Shown: in pieces, positions 35,387 through 43,845 of the stretch | Numbering within the stretch: the first letter of the stretch is position 1 | How the letters are laid out: each line of letters opens with the position of its first letter | Assembly: GCA_013376995.1 (NCBI GenBank) | Contig: JACAAZ010000007.1 | Span: 1-64,000, forward strand | Direction of reading: 5' to 3' | Length of the DNA: 64,000 nucleotides | Source of the DNA: Bacteroidota bacterium | Lineage (GTDB): Bacteria; Bacteroidota; Bacteroidia; Bacteroidales; UBA4417 | Notes under the pieces: generated by a model | The model's database searches: none | The model's input: the letters and a program-made list of their open reading frames with translations, nothing else | Told to the model about the DNA's origin: nothing | Made by a program: the position numbers and the translations under genes

Positions 35387-36271
35387 TTGGCACATTTATC
35401 GATGGCAGGAGCCACGCTTCTGTTTGGGCTAAACTATTGGGTTGCTAAAGGAATGATGCCGGATCACCTGATGCCATTGCAGATTGTCTTCCTTCGGGTA
35501 TTTGGCGCTCTTGTCCTTATCTGGATGTTAGAATGGATAACTGGTAAATCAAAAGGGCAGCGGATTGAGAAAAAAGATCATTATCGGCTCGCTTTTGCAG
35601 CGCTCACGGGTATTACTTTGAACCAGGCCTTGTTTTTCACCGGGTTAAGCATTACCACCCCTATCGATACAGCAATTATCAATTCTACGAATCCAATGAT
35701 AGTATTGCTGTTGTCCGTGATTTTCCTGCATCAGCCAGCCAAAAAATTGAAAATATTGGGAGTGTTGCTTGGCTTTTCCGGAACCCTGATCCTCATATTA
35801 GCCGGTGGGGAAAGCTATCCCCTGCATATGGGGGGTATAAAGGGTAATATTCTGATCGTTCTAAATACGCTCTGTTGGAGTATATACCTGATCATTATTA
35901 AGCCCCTTACCGGGAAATATCACCCTTACGTTTTGATGCGCTGGATTTTCCTTTATGGGTTCATCCTGTTAATTCCTATTGCTGCAACTTCAGTAACAAG
36001 CATCCACTTTGACTCCTTTACCTTAACCACATGGGGAAGCCTGATCTATATTATAGTGGGGACTACTTTTCTAGCTTACCTGTTCATTACTTTCGGATTG
36101 AGCAGGCTAACACCATCAGTAGTTGCGTTCTATACCTATCTGCAGCCGGTTATAGTTGCAGTTGTTGGAATTCTGATCTTCAGTGAAGGTATTTCAATGT
36201 ATAAAATAGTGGCTACTCTTCTGATATTCACAGGTATATACCTGGTAAACAAGAATACTTCCAATACCTGA
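35387..36271 (+). CDS. EamA/DMT-family transporter
   Basis: A 294-residue inner-membrane protein with about ten membrane spans in two EamA repeats (about 5-130 and 150-290). ALTGITLNQALFFTGLS, STNPMIVLLLSVIFL and TPSVVAFYTYLQPVIVAVVG are typical of drug/metabolite transporters. The substrate is unknown. The frame has no ATG before the first span: it opens at 35336, and the first good start is TTG 35387. An ATG at 35402 would cut into the first helix. Start therefore uncertain. Confidence 0.85.
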   Translation: MAHLSMAGATLLFGLNYWVAKGMMPDHLMPLQIVFLRVFGALVLIWMLEWITGKSKGQRIEKKDHYRLAFAALTGITLNQALFFTGLSITTPIDTAIINSTNPMIVLLLSVIFLHQPAKKLKILGVLLGFSGTLILILAGGESYPLHMGGIKGNILIVLNTLCWSIYLIIIKPLTGKYHPYVLMRWIFLYGFILLIPIAATSVTSIHFDSFTLTTWGSLIYIIVGTTFLAYLFITFGLSRLTPSVVAFYTYLQPVIVAVVGILIFSEGISMYKIVATLLIFTGIYLVNKNTSNT

Positions 36272-36471
36272 TCTAATCCCAGGACTCAGAAAAACAATAA
36301 ATCAAAAACCCAGCATCTATTCTCGACTTCATATAGTGATTCCGGTTAACCTCCGTTTTCAGGATTCGTTTTCTGCCCATATTAATTCGGCATTCAATTG
36401 AAAACATCGTTGTTTTCCCTGCAGCATAGCAATAAATGAGGTTTGATAATCACTCACCTTTTTCTGGTAAG

Positions 36472-36510
36472 AAAAAGAATATGCCTGCTCACAATGTGAA
36501 CAGGCATATT
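36472..36510 (-). terminator. Rho-independent terminator of the ferredoxin gene
   Basis: On the minus strand AATATGCCTG pairs with CAGGCATATT (plus positions 36478-36487 and 36501-36510) and is followed by CTTTTTC. It lies 28 bp after the ferredoxin stop. Confidence 0.85.
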
Positions 36511-36537
36511 AACTCTCTGCTAAATCCTGTGAGCTAC

Positions 36538-36705
36538 TTATGCAGGACTAATAGCTTCTACAGGGCAGACATCGGCGCATGAACCGCAATCGGTGCACAC
36601 ATCAGCGTCGATTTTATAGATGTCGCCTTCGGAGATAGCTTCCACGGGGCATTCGTCAATGCAAGTGCCACAAGCGGTGCAGTCGTCAGAAATTACGTAA
36701 GCCAT
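36538..36705 (-). CDS. 2[4Fe-4S] bacterial-type ferredoxin
   Basis: A 55-residue protein too short for the usual length cut-off. It begins MAYVISDDCTACGTCIDECP and repeats the motif as CTDCGSCADVCPVEAI: two CxxCxxCxxxCP blocks with all eight cysteines (9, 12, 15, 19, 37, 40, 43, 47). This is the clostridial-type low-potential electron carrier. It is divergent from korAB, whose product reduces ferredoxin, so it is a likely acceptor. It has its own promoter box and terminator. Confidence 0.96.
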   Translation of the reverse strand: MAYVISDDCTACGTCIDECPVEAISEGDIYKIDADVCTDCGSCADVCPVEAISPA

Positions 36706-36731
36706 TGTTTCTAATTTTAGGTTTGGTGCTG

Positions 36732-36739
36732 CAAATATA
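36732..36739 (-). promoter_or_regulatory. Putative -7 box of the ferredoxin gene
   Basis: TATATTTG on the minus strand lies 26 bp before the ATG at 36705. Confidence 0.5.
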
Positions 36740-36999
36740 GTTAGTATTTAATTTCACTCCGGACGGGAGTTGTATTTAGATACAATCTAAATTATTGCAT
36801 CCTTTCAGAAGTAAGACAAATGAAGATTTGAATATGTTCAATGAAGCCTTTACTGGAGTAATAAAAAATATTATAATGAAAAATTTACATATGTGTTTGT
36901 CGAATATTTTTTAATAACTTATATAGCAGGTAATTAGACCATCTGCACAGATCGAATCTAAACTGAATGTTTTTACTTCTTCACCATTTAGAAAACCTA

Positions 37000-37007
37000 T
37001 AACTTTG
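37000..37007 (+). promoter_or_regulatory. Putative -7 box of korAB
   Basis: TAACTTTG lies 26 bp before the korA ATG. Its final G starts a 5-bp inverted repeat (GTAAC/GTTAC) covering the expected transcription start. Confidence 0.5.
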
Positions 37008-37033
37008 TAACCCTGTTACCAAAAAGGCTAAGC

Positions 37034-38872
37034 ATGAGCAATAAACTTAACTTCATCGAAAAAGAAGATGTCGTTGTAAAATTCGTTGGCGATTCGGGCG
37101 ACGGAATGCAACTTGCCGGTACACTTTTCAGTGATGCCGCCGCACTACTGGGTCTCGACCTGGCTACTTTTCCCGATTATCCTGCTGAGATCCGTGCCCC
37201 TCACAACACTATTGCAGGCGTATCAGGTTTCCAGGTTCGTATTGGAAAGAAAAAGATTGAAACTATTGGAGACGAGGTTGGTATCCTGGTGGCAATGAAC
37301 CCTGCTTCCCTCAAATCGAACCTCAAATGGACCTGTAAGGGTGCCACCCTGATTGTTGATGCTGACTCTTTTGATGAGGCTGCAATTAAAAAGGCAGGAT
37401 ATGCAACTAATCCTTTGGATGATGGAAGTCTGGCAGGATATAACCTTGTTAAGGCCCCCATTAGTTCAATGACCCGTGAAGCTGTTAAACCTCTTGGTTT
37501 TGACATTAAAACAGCCGATAAGACCAGGAATGTATTCGCCCTGGGCATCGTATATTATATTTTGGATTGGAAACCAGATTCTACCCTGGAATACTTCAAA
37601 CTAAAATTCAAAAAGAAACCGGATCTGATCGATGCAAATAAGGCTGTGCTTGAAGGCGGGCTGAATTATGCTGATAATGTGGAAGCCTTGAAGTCGCAAA
37701 TTCATATTTCAAAGGCAAAAATGGCTCCGGGCCGCTACAGGAACATCACCGGTAATGTGGCAACAGCATGGGGATTCCTTGCTGCTGCTGAACGCTCCGG
37801 AAGGCCACTTTTCCTCGGTTCCTATCCAATTACTCCTGCAACGGAAATCCTGATGGAACTTGCTAAGTACAAATCGTTGGGAGCTAAGGTATTCCAGGCT
37901 GAAGACGAAATCGCAGGGATTTGTTCTGCCATTGGAGCCAGTTATACAGGTTCCCTTGCACTCACAACTACCTCCGGTCCAGGGCTGTCATTGAAAAGTG
38001 AAGCTATTGGCCTTGCAGTTATGACAGAACTTCCTTTAGTTATAGTGGATGTTCAGCGTGGAGGCCCTTCTACCGGTTTACCAACCAAAAGCGAACAATC
38101 CGACCTTATGCAAGCCTTATTTGGGAGAAACGGAGAAGCACCTGTTGTTGTGATTGCTGCTTCAACCCCAGCCGATTGTTTCAATTATGCTTACATCTCA
38201 TCGAAGATCGCATTGGAGCATATGACACCGGTCATGCTTATGACTGATGGATCCTTAGGTAATGGTTCCCAACTTTTCCGTATTCCCAAGGTATCTTCAC
38301 TTCCCGATATAAAACCACCTATGGCAGTTGCAAATGATAAGGACTATAAACCTTATAAGCGTGATCCCGAAACACTGGTCAGGAAATGGGCAGTTCCAGG
38401 TACGGTAGGGCTTAGACACAGGATTGGCGGACTAGAAAAAGAGAACGTAAGCGGTAATGTCAGCACTGATCCTGCCAATCACCAGTTAATGACTGACCTT
38501 CGCGAAGCCAAGATCCAGAAAGTAGCTGATTTTATTCCTGAACAGGAAATTCTTGGTGATAAAGAAGGTGACCTTCTTGTTGTAAGCTGGGGCGGTACAA
38601 GGGGTACAACCCAGGCTGCTGTCGAGGAGCTTCAGGCACAGGGTAAGAAGATCAGCCTGGCACACTTCCATTATATTATGCCTCTTCCCAGGAATACCCA
38701 TGAGGTATTGGCCGGGTTTAAAAAGAACATTGTATGCGAACTCAACAGCGGCCAGTTTGTTAATTACTTAAGAATGAAGGAGCCGGATTATAAGTACCTT
38801 CAATACAATAAAGTACAGGGGTTGCCATTTACTGTAAACGAGCTCGTTTCAAAGTTCAACGAATTACTTTAG
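37034..38872 (+). CDS. korA: 2-oxoacid:ferredoxin oxidoreductase, fused gamma-alpha subunit
   Basis: A 612-residue subunit of 2-oxoglutarate (or related 2-oxoacid):ferredoxin oxidoreductase, which makes acyl-CoA and CO2 while reducing ferredoxin. The N-terminal gamma domain (about 10-200) starts VVVKFVGDSGDGMQLAGTLF. The alpha domain follows, with LGSYPITPATEILMELAKY, QAEDEIAGICSAIGASYTG and TTTSGPGLSLKSEAIGLAV. The gamma-alpha fusion and the partner korB 11 bp downstream are the usual two-subunit KorAB form. 2-oxoglutarate is the best guess. Confidence 0.95.
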   Translation: MSNKLNFIEKEDVVVKFVGDSGDGMQLAGTLFSDAAALLGLDLATFPDYPAEIRAPHNTIAGVSGFQVRIGKKKIETIGDEVGILVAMNPASLKSNLKWTCKGATLIVDADSFDEAAIKKAGYATNPLDDGSLAGYNLVKAPISSMTREAVKPLGFDIKTADKTRNVFALGIVYYILDWKPDSTLEYFKLKFKKKPDLIDANKAVLEGGLNYADNVEALKSQIHISKAKMAPGRYRNITGNVATAWGFLAAAERSGRPLFLGSYPITPATEILMELAKYKSLGAKVFQAEDEIAGICSAIGASYTGSLALTTTSGPGLSLKSEAIGLAVMTELPLVIVDVQRGGPSTGLPTKSEQSDLMQALFGRNGEAPVVVIAASTPADCFNYAYISSKIALEHMTPVMLMTDGSLGNGSQLFRIPKVSSLPDIKPPMAVANDKDYKPYKRDPETLVRKWAVPGTVGLRHRIGGLEKENVSGNVSTDPANHQLMTDLREAKIQKVADFIPEQEILGDKEGDLLVVSWGGTRGTTQAAVEELQAQGKKISLAHFHYIMPLPRNTHEVLAGFKKNIVCELNSGQFVNYLRMKEPDYKYLQYNKVQGLPFTVNELVSKFNELL

Positions 38873-38883
38873 GAGGATACAAG

Positions 38884-39927
38884 ATGATTGATTTCCCAAA
38901 TAAAACAATTGAACGTTCCTCGGTTGAACTCACCAAGGAAGATTTTGTAAGTGATCAGTTGGTAAAATGGTGCCCGGGTTGCGGGGACCATGCAATTCTT
39001 GCAGCTGTTGCCAACGTTTTTCCAAAAATCGGTTACCGGAAGGAGAACTTCATGATGGTGTCCGGAATCGGGTGTTCTTCCCGTTTCCCTTACTATGTGA
39101 ACACTTATGGTTTCCATGGTATTCACGGGCGAGCTCATGCAATCGCATCCGGTATGAAAATTGCCAATCCTCAGCTCAGTGTCTGGATTACCACTGGTGA
39201 CGGTGATTCCATGGCTATTGGTGGTAACCATTTTATCCATATCATCAGGAGAAACATCGATGTGAATATCATCCTTTTCAACAACCAGATCTATGGATTG
39301 ACAAAAGGACAATATTCTCCCACTACACCAATGGGTAGCGTTACCAAAACTTCCCCCCAGGGAACAATAGAACATCCTTTCAATCCGGGAGAACTTGTTC
39401 TCGGTGCGCAAGGAACTTTCTTTGCCCGTGCGGTTGATAGCAATGTAAAGCTGATGACTGAAGTTATGTTTGAAGCAGCTCGACATGATGGAACTTCTAT
39501 TGTGGAGGTCCTACAGAATTGCGTGATCTTTGCGGACAAAACGCATGCTGCCATTACTGATAAAGAAGTCAGGGATGATGCCCAGATTCACCTTAAGAAT
39601 GGTGAACCGATGATATTTGGAAAAGCCAAGGATAAAGGGATCAGGCTTAAAGGTACCCAGCTCGAAGTTGTTAAGCTTGGAGAAAATGGTATTACAGAAG
39701 ATGATTTACTCGTCCATGACCAATACCAGCAAGATCCGGGAGTCCACCTGATGCTTGCCAAGATGGCTCCACCTCACTACCCTGTAGCAGTTGGAGTGAT
39801 CCGTTCAGCAATGTATCCTACATATGATGACCTTGTCGTAGACCAGATTGACCATGCCAAGGCAACCAGTAAAATAAAGAATGTTGACGACCTGCTAAAC
39901 AGTGGCGATACCTGGGAAATAAAATAA
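38884..39927 (+). CDS. korB: 2-oxoacid:ferredoxin oxidoreductase, beta subunit
   Basis: A 347-residue thiamine-diphosphate subunit. WCPGCGDHAILAAV (about 29-42) and GIGCSSRFPYY contain cluster- and substrate-site cysteines, and TTGDGDSMAIGGNHFIHIIR (about 103-122) with the following NNQIYGLTKGQYSPT is the Mg-ThDP site. It has a very strong ribosome site (AGGAGG, ending 7 bases before the ATG), which is rare among its neighbours and points to high expression. It ends 20 bp before a terminator. Confidence 0.95.
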   Translation: MIDFPNKTIERSSVELTKEDFVSDQLVKWCPGCGDHAILAAVANVFPKIGYRKENFMMVSGIGCSSRFPYYVNTYGFHGIHGRAHAIASGMKIANPQLSVWITTGDGDSMAIGGNHFIHIIRRNIDVNIILFNNQIYGLTKGQYSPTTPMGSVTKTSPQGTIEHPFNPGELVLGAQGTFFARAVDSNVKLMTEVMFEAARHDGTSIVEVLQNCVIFADKTHAAITDKEVRDDAQIHLKNGEPMIFGKAKDKGIRLKGTQLEVVKLGENGITEDDLLVHDQYQQDPGVHLMLAKMAPPHYPVAVGVIRSAMYPTYDDLVVDQIDHAKATSKIKNVDDLLNSGDTWEIK

Positions 39928-39946
39928 TTTCCTGTTCATGATTCCT

Positions 39947-39981
39947 AAAGCCCTTCCTCTTTATACTGGAAGGGCTTTTTG
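39947..39981 (+). terminator. Rho-independent terminator of korAB
   Basis: AAAGCCCTTCC (39947-39957) pairs perfectly with GGAAGGGCTTT (39968-39978), followed by a short T-run. Confidence 0.93.
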
Positions 39982-40045
39982 TATAAATAGGATTCTATCC
40001 ACAGACTGGAATGCATTCTACGGAGTATTAGGTTTCACAATCATT

Positions 40046-40085
40046 CTATCAATCATCCACTTGAATGGGACTAATGATTGGATAG
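40046..40085. repeat. Imperfect inverted repeat upstream of the methyltransferase
   Basis: CTATC-AATCAT (40046-40056) pairs with ATGATTGGATAG (40074-40085) with one bulged base and a 17-base loop. There is no T-run, so it may be an operator or leader structure for the next operon. Confidence 0.4.
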
Positions 40086-40147
40086 CTTGCCGAAATTGAG
40101 TTTCTTTGCAATAGCACAGCAATGTTAATGAGTATTAGACAGGATAA

Positions 40148-40879
40148 TTGAAAAGTAAAGCAACATATACGCACTCATGGACTGACAAGGAAGTTGAAGC
40201 GCATTGGGACAATGTTGCTCACCTTTATATTTCGGAGAACGATAAGGTGAAAAATGTTCATGACCAACGTTTTCTTTTCAGCCTCCCACAGCTTGATCTC
40301 TATTGTGGTGCCAAAGTGTTGAATATTACCAGCAGGGACGGTGAAGCTGCAGAATATATGGCAAAATTAGAACCTTCAGTACTGGTAACCAATGCCGAAA
40401 TCTCTTCAAAACTGATCGAAGTCGCACATAATGAGCGGCCTTATCTTAACCAGTTGAAGATTGACAGCTATTCGGAACTGCCTTTTGAAAATGCGCAGTT
40501 TGACCGCATTCTGACCCTTGAAACGCTGGAACATGTCAGCGAACCTGTCAGGTTCCTGGAAGAACTTCACAGGATATCCATTCCCGATGCAAGGATGGTA
40601 TTAAGTTGTCCACCTGCCACCAGTGAAATCCCTTACCAGGTTTATACGTTCTTATTCGGAGGACATGGAGAAGGTCCTCATAAATTTCCTCCTTCACGAC
40701 AGGTAAAGAAGTGGCTCAAAGAAACAGGCTGGGAGCTAATTCTTCATAAAGGGACTGTTTTATTCCCTGTCGGGCCTAAATGGTTTAAAAAATTTGGAGA
40801 ATCTATACTTGAAAAGGCACAGGGTAGTTTTATTTCTGAATTAGGAATCCGTCAATTTTATGTCTGCAAAAAGTATTGA
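40148..40879 (+). CDS. Class I SAM-dependent methyltransferase-like protein (degenerate motif I)
   Basis: A 243-residue cytoplasmic protein with a type 11 methyltransferase fold: AKVLNITSRDGEAAEYMAKL (motif I region), LVTNAEISSKLIEVA, LPFENAQFDRILTLETLEHV and a post-motif strand ending RMVLSCPPA. The usual D/E-x-G-x-G-x-G of motif I is replaced by NITSRDG, so SAM binding may be altered or lost. It starts with TTG; no in-frame ATG lies upstream. Its last 20 bases overlap the FrhB-like gene, so the two are translationally coupled and probably act together, perhaps on a polysaccharide. No substrate can be given. Confidence 0.82.
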   Translation: MKSKATYTHSWTDKEVEAHWDNVAHLYISENDKVKNVHDQRFLFSLPQLDLYCGAKVLNITSRDGEAAEYMAKLEPSVLVTNAEISSKLIEVAHNERPYLNQLKIDSYSELPFENAQFDRILTLETLEHVSEPVRFLEELHRISIPDARMVLSCPPATSEIPYQVYTFLFGGHGEGPHKFPPSRQVKKWLKETGWELILHKGTVLFPVGPKWFKKFGESILEKAQGSFISELGIRQFYVCKKY

Positions 40880-42188
40880 TCAGCTTCGGTCCGTAATTGG
40901 CCACAACCTCTGCAACCGATGCGGAAGTTGTGTTGGCCTTTCTGCGGGTTCCATAGTTTTTGGTGATAAAACAGCTAGTTATTTGCCTGAGATTGTCAGG
41001 GAGCCGGATACCCTCCTGGCAGATTCGATCTGGGAAGCTTGCCCGGGAAAGAATTTCGATTTTCAGCTTTACCGGCGGAAATATTACCCGCAAGACACTC
41101 CATTTCATGTTTATACTGGCCCTTACAAAAAGATCTTCATTGGTTATAGCCGGCAGGAGGATATCAGGCGGGCAGCAGCAAGCGGTGGCGTTCTCTCATC
41201 CATATTAATCTGGTTGCTTGAAAAAAAGCTGATCGATGGTGCCGTTGTTACTGGTATGTCGGAAGCAGAGCCATGGTTATGTAAGTCTTTCATTGCAACA
41301 ACTCCAGATCAGGTACTTTCAGCTTCCCAAAGCAAATACATCATTACTTCTGTAAATGAAATTCTTCCGGATATAGAGGCTTTTAAGGGCAAATTAGCAT
41401 ATGTTGGTTTGCCAGGGCAAATTCAATCCATACGTAAACTTCAGGCTATAAACCATCCGTCTGTCCAGAATATAAAATATATCCTGGGCCCATTTTACGG
41501 GAATACTCTTCATTTTTCTTCCATTGAGAGTTTCCTCAGATCCTATGGAGAGAAAAATTACAGGAAGATTAAAAAACTCTATTTTCGATATGGCGAGTGG
41601 CCCGGAAATATGAGAATAGAAATGGAAAATGAAAGGGTCATTGAGCTGCCAAAATTCCATGCTAATTACCTGATACCATTCCATATACTCAAGAATAGCC
41701 TTCTTTGCACAGATTTAAGCAATGAATTTACCGATATCTCTGGTGGTGATGCCTGGGCTCCGGTTTATGAAGAGAGGGGAAAAGGGTTTTCAATGGTCAT
41801 AGCCAGATCAGCCCAGGGGCTGGAAATCCTTGAAGCCCTCCAAAAGGAAGGCCGGATGCAACTTGATGAGATAGGGTTACAGGAAGCAATCGATATGCAT
41901 TCACATGGTTATGATCTGAAAAAGCGCGGAAGCTTTATCAGGATACGTTTCAGGGAGTTATTAGGTTTGCCAGTGCCTGATTTTGGATATAAGCTTAAAG
42001 GATTCCCGCTGAGCAGATACCTGATGGAGATCGTCATTCTTTCTTTATTTTTAATACTGGGAAGCAGGCCTGCAAGGTTTATTTCCGAAATGGTTCCACC
42101 ATCCTTGATTGGAAAGCTATTTGAAAATGCCAGAATATCCTGGAAAAAGTCTACCCATAATATCAAACGAAATAACCTTGGAGAGTGA
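40860..42188 (+). CDS. FrhB-like (coenzyme F420 hydrogenase/dehydrogenase beta-subunit family) iron-sulfur protein
   Basis: A 442-residue protein with the FrhB N-terminal cluster motif (C18, C21, C24, then CP at 61) and the family hallmark AAASGGVLSSILIWLLE. The C-terminal domain has LLCTDLSNEFTDISGGDAW (C283). Two cysteines usual in the family appear replaced: VGLPCQ reads VGLPGQ, and the first cysteine of the CxxC before TD is serine. The C-terminus adds a hydrophobic segment (about 380-400) that may bind the membrane. Members in capsule or polysaccharide loci are thought to be reductases or modifiers using flavin, not F420. It overlaps the methyltransferase and the next gene, so it belongs to one operon. 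Confidence 0.85.
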   Translation: MSAKSIDQLRSVIGHNLCNRCGSCVGLSAGSIVFGDKTASYLPEIVREPDTLLADSIWEACPGKNFDFQLYRRKYYPQDTPFHVYTGPYKKIFIGYSRQEDIRRAAASGGVLSSILIWLLEKKLIDGAVVTGMSEAEPWLCKSFIATTPDQVLSASQSKYIITSVNEILPDIEAFKGKLAYVGLPGQIQSIRKLQAINHPSVQNIKYILGPFYGNTLHFSSIESFLRSYGEKNYRKIKKLYFRYGEWPGNMRIEMENERVIELPKFHANYLIPFHILKNSLLCTDLSNEFTDISGGDAWAPVYEERGKGFSMVIARSAQGLEILEALQKEGRMQLDEIGLQEAIDMHSHGYDLKKRGSFIRIRFRELLGLPVPDFGYKLKGFPLSRYLMEIVILSLFLILGSRPARFISEMVPPSLIGKLFENARISWKKSTHNIKRNNLGE

Positions 42189-43192
42189 TGAAAAAATCCT
42201 TTTCCCTTCTTGTGAAAATATTGGTGACCGTTGCGATCCTGGTATTTCTATTCTTTAAGGTTAATTTCAATACAACAGGCTTCTGGGATACCTTAATGGG
42301 TATTGACCTGCCAATCTACCTGTTGTCCTTGTTCGGAGTAGTCTTTGTTCTCGGTATCAAGAGTTACCGCTGGAAAATTTTAATCTCGAACGAAGGTTAT
42401 AATTATAAAGCATACAGAGCTTTTGGAGCCTATATGTCAAGTGATGCCATTGGGATCGTAACCCCGGGAAGAATAGGGGAAATTTCGCGTTTGTACTATG
42501 TTAGACAGGAAACGGATATTCCCTTTTTCCAGGCTTTCAAAACCATAGTCTCAGACCGGATTTTTGATTTTACCATGTTGGGTTGGTTTGGAGTATCCGG
42601 CGTTACTTATTACCTTAAAACATTCGGGGATCTGCCAGGCACTCTTTATGTTTTGATTGTGCTGGGATGCATAGTAGTAGGTTATATTGTCGGGATGAAA
42701 CTATTGGGGTTCTTTGTCAGGAAAAAGTGGCTTGCACGTTGGCAGATACCGCTATTTATTTATGACTGTTTCAGGGCAGTTGTCAGCAAGCGGTTTGTTG
42801 CAATGTGGCTTATCACTATTGTAGCCTACATTGCATACTTTTTCTTCTCCTGGCTGATAATGCTATCGCTCAGGGTAAAGCCTGAAATGACAGATGTAGC
42901 TTTTATAATGAGTTTGATGAGCCTGTCCACTATTTTGCCTATTTCAATCGCAGGCTTCGGAACGCGTGAAGCTACCCTGGTATTCCTTTTTGCACGATAT
43001 GGATTTTCCTCTGAAATAGCAGTCTCATTCTCCCTGCTGCATTTTACTGCTTTCTTCCTTTGGGGTGGTTTGATCGGACTGTTCTATTGGCTCACAATGC
43101 CAATTTCGTTGCAACAGGTAAAGGATGATTCCTTGTTGATTTTCAAGCTTTTTAAGCTGCAACCTAAAGAATCAGGAGATAAAGCTTCTTGA
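42188..43192 (+). CDS. YbhN/UPF0104 family membrane protein (LPG-synthase TM-region-like)
   Basis: A 334-residue polytopic inner-membrane protein with about eight spans. KSYRWKILISNEGYNYKAYRAF, PGRIGEISRLYYVRQETDIPFFQAF and SIAGFGTREATLVFLFARYG match the UPF0104/AglD-type lysylphosphatidylglycerol-synthase transmembrane domain. It lacks the cytoplasmic transferase domain of MprF. Stand-alone members are often found in glycan loci and may flip or help transfer lipid-linked sugars. Its ATG shares one base with the TGA of the FrhB-like gene, showing tight coupling. Confidence 0.88.
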   Translation: MKKSFSLLVKILVTVAILVFLFFKVNFNTTGFWDTLMGIDLPIYLLSLFGVVFVLGIKSYRWKILISNEGYNYKAYRAFGAYMSSDAIGIVTPGRIGEISRLYYVRQETDIPFFQAFKTIVSDRIFDFTMLGWFGVSGVTYYLKTFGDLPGTLYVLIVLGCIVVGYIVGMKLLGFFVRKKWLARWQIPLFIYDCFRAVVSKRFVAMWLITIVAYIAYFFFSWLIMLSLRVKPEMTDVAFIMSLMSLSTILPISIAGFGTREATLVFLFARYGFSSEIAVSFSLLHFTAFFLWGGLIGLFYWLTMPISLQQVKDDSLLIFKLFKLQPKESGDKAS

Positions 43193-43211
43193 TCAGGTTA
43201 TGATCAGGTTT

Positions 43212-43601
43212 TCATAGACTGGATATTTTTTGTGCAAAGGCAATAACGTGGCCATCCGGATCACATAGATATCCAACTTTATAATCCCAATCCCTGTTTG
43301 AAACAGGGCTAACGATTACAGCCCCTGTCTTCATAGCTCTTTCAAAGGCGAGGATAACATCCTCAACCTCAAGGTAGAGTTCACATCGAGGGATACCATC
43401 TCCTGATGAAGGGTGAGGCAACTTGTCGCCAAGTATTTTGGAGATACTGGAAACCGGCATCAGCCCTAGTTTGCAGTTGTCATTCAGGTCAAATTCTGTC
43501 ATTCCGGGCACATCCATTGATGGTTCCAAAGAAAGGCTTTCGCAATAGAAGTCTCTGCTTCTAGCCTGATCTTTAACGTATAAGATTATTTCCACTTTCA
43601 T
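43212..43601 (-). CDS. VOC/glyoxalase-family protein
   Basis: A 129-residue single-domain protein of the vicinal oxygen chelate fold: EIILYVKDQARSRDFYCESL at the start, FDLNDNCKLGLMP, CELYLEVEDVILAFERAMKTGA and GYLCDPDGHVIAFAQK at the end. Metal ligands are less regular than in glyoxalase I, so a resistance or unknown function is possible. It lies alone, opposite to the operons on both sides. Confidence 0.87.
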   Translation of the reverse strand: MKVEIILYVKDQARSRDFYCESLSLEPSMDVPGMTEFDLNDNCKLGLMPVSSISKILGDKLPHPSSGDGIPRCELYLEVEDVILAFERAMKTGAVIVSPVSNRDWDYKVGYLCDPDGHVIAFAQKISSL

Positions 43602-43780
43602 ACTTGAAATCGATGCCTTGAATTACTTTATCCTGTTATTGCCTCAAAGTGCCAATGCTTGTTTTTGGAATGAGATTTAAACCGGGAGAAAGCTAGCAGC
43701 GTTGTAATTTTAGAATTACCAAAGTTAATGTACACCCTGTTTATATTCAAGTTTTCATAATCAGTTGTAAACTTCACGAA

Positions 43781-43811
43781 CTTGAATTAAATCTAACTTT
43801 TTATACCTTTG
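43781..43811 (+). promoter_or_regulatory. Putative promoter of the MBOAT-AlgJ operon
   Basis: CTTG (43781-43784) and TACCTTTG (43804-43811) are 19 bases apart and agree with the Bacteroidota -33/-7 layout. The ATG is 34 bp downstream. Confidence 0.55.
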
Positions 43812-43845
43812 CCCCTCAACGCTTTCTTCAACCTGAACTACTGGC

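Larger units (their letters stand above)
36706..37033. other. Divergent control region between ferredoxin and korAB
   Basis: A 328-bp AT-rich region with a -7 box on each side. It contains the inverted repeat TTGTAT-TTAG-ATACAA (36770-36785) and a short hairpin GTAAC-CCT-GTTAC (37007-37019) at the korA transcription start. No gene is visible. Confidence 0.55.
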
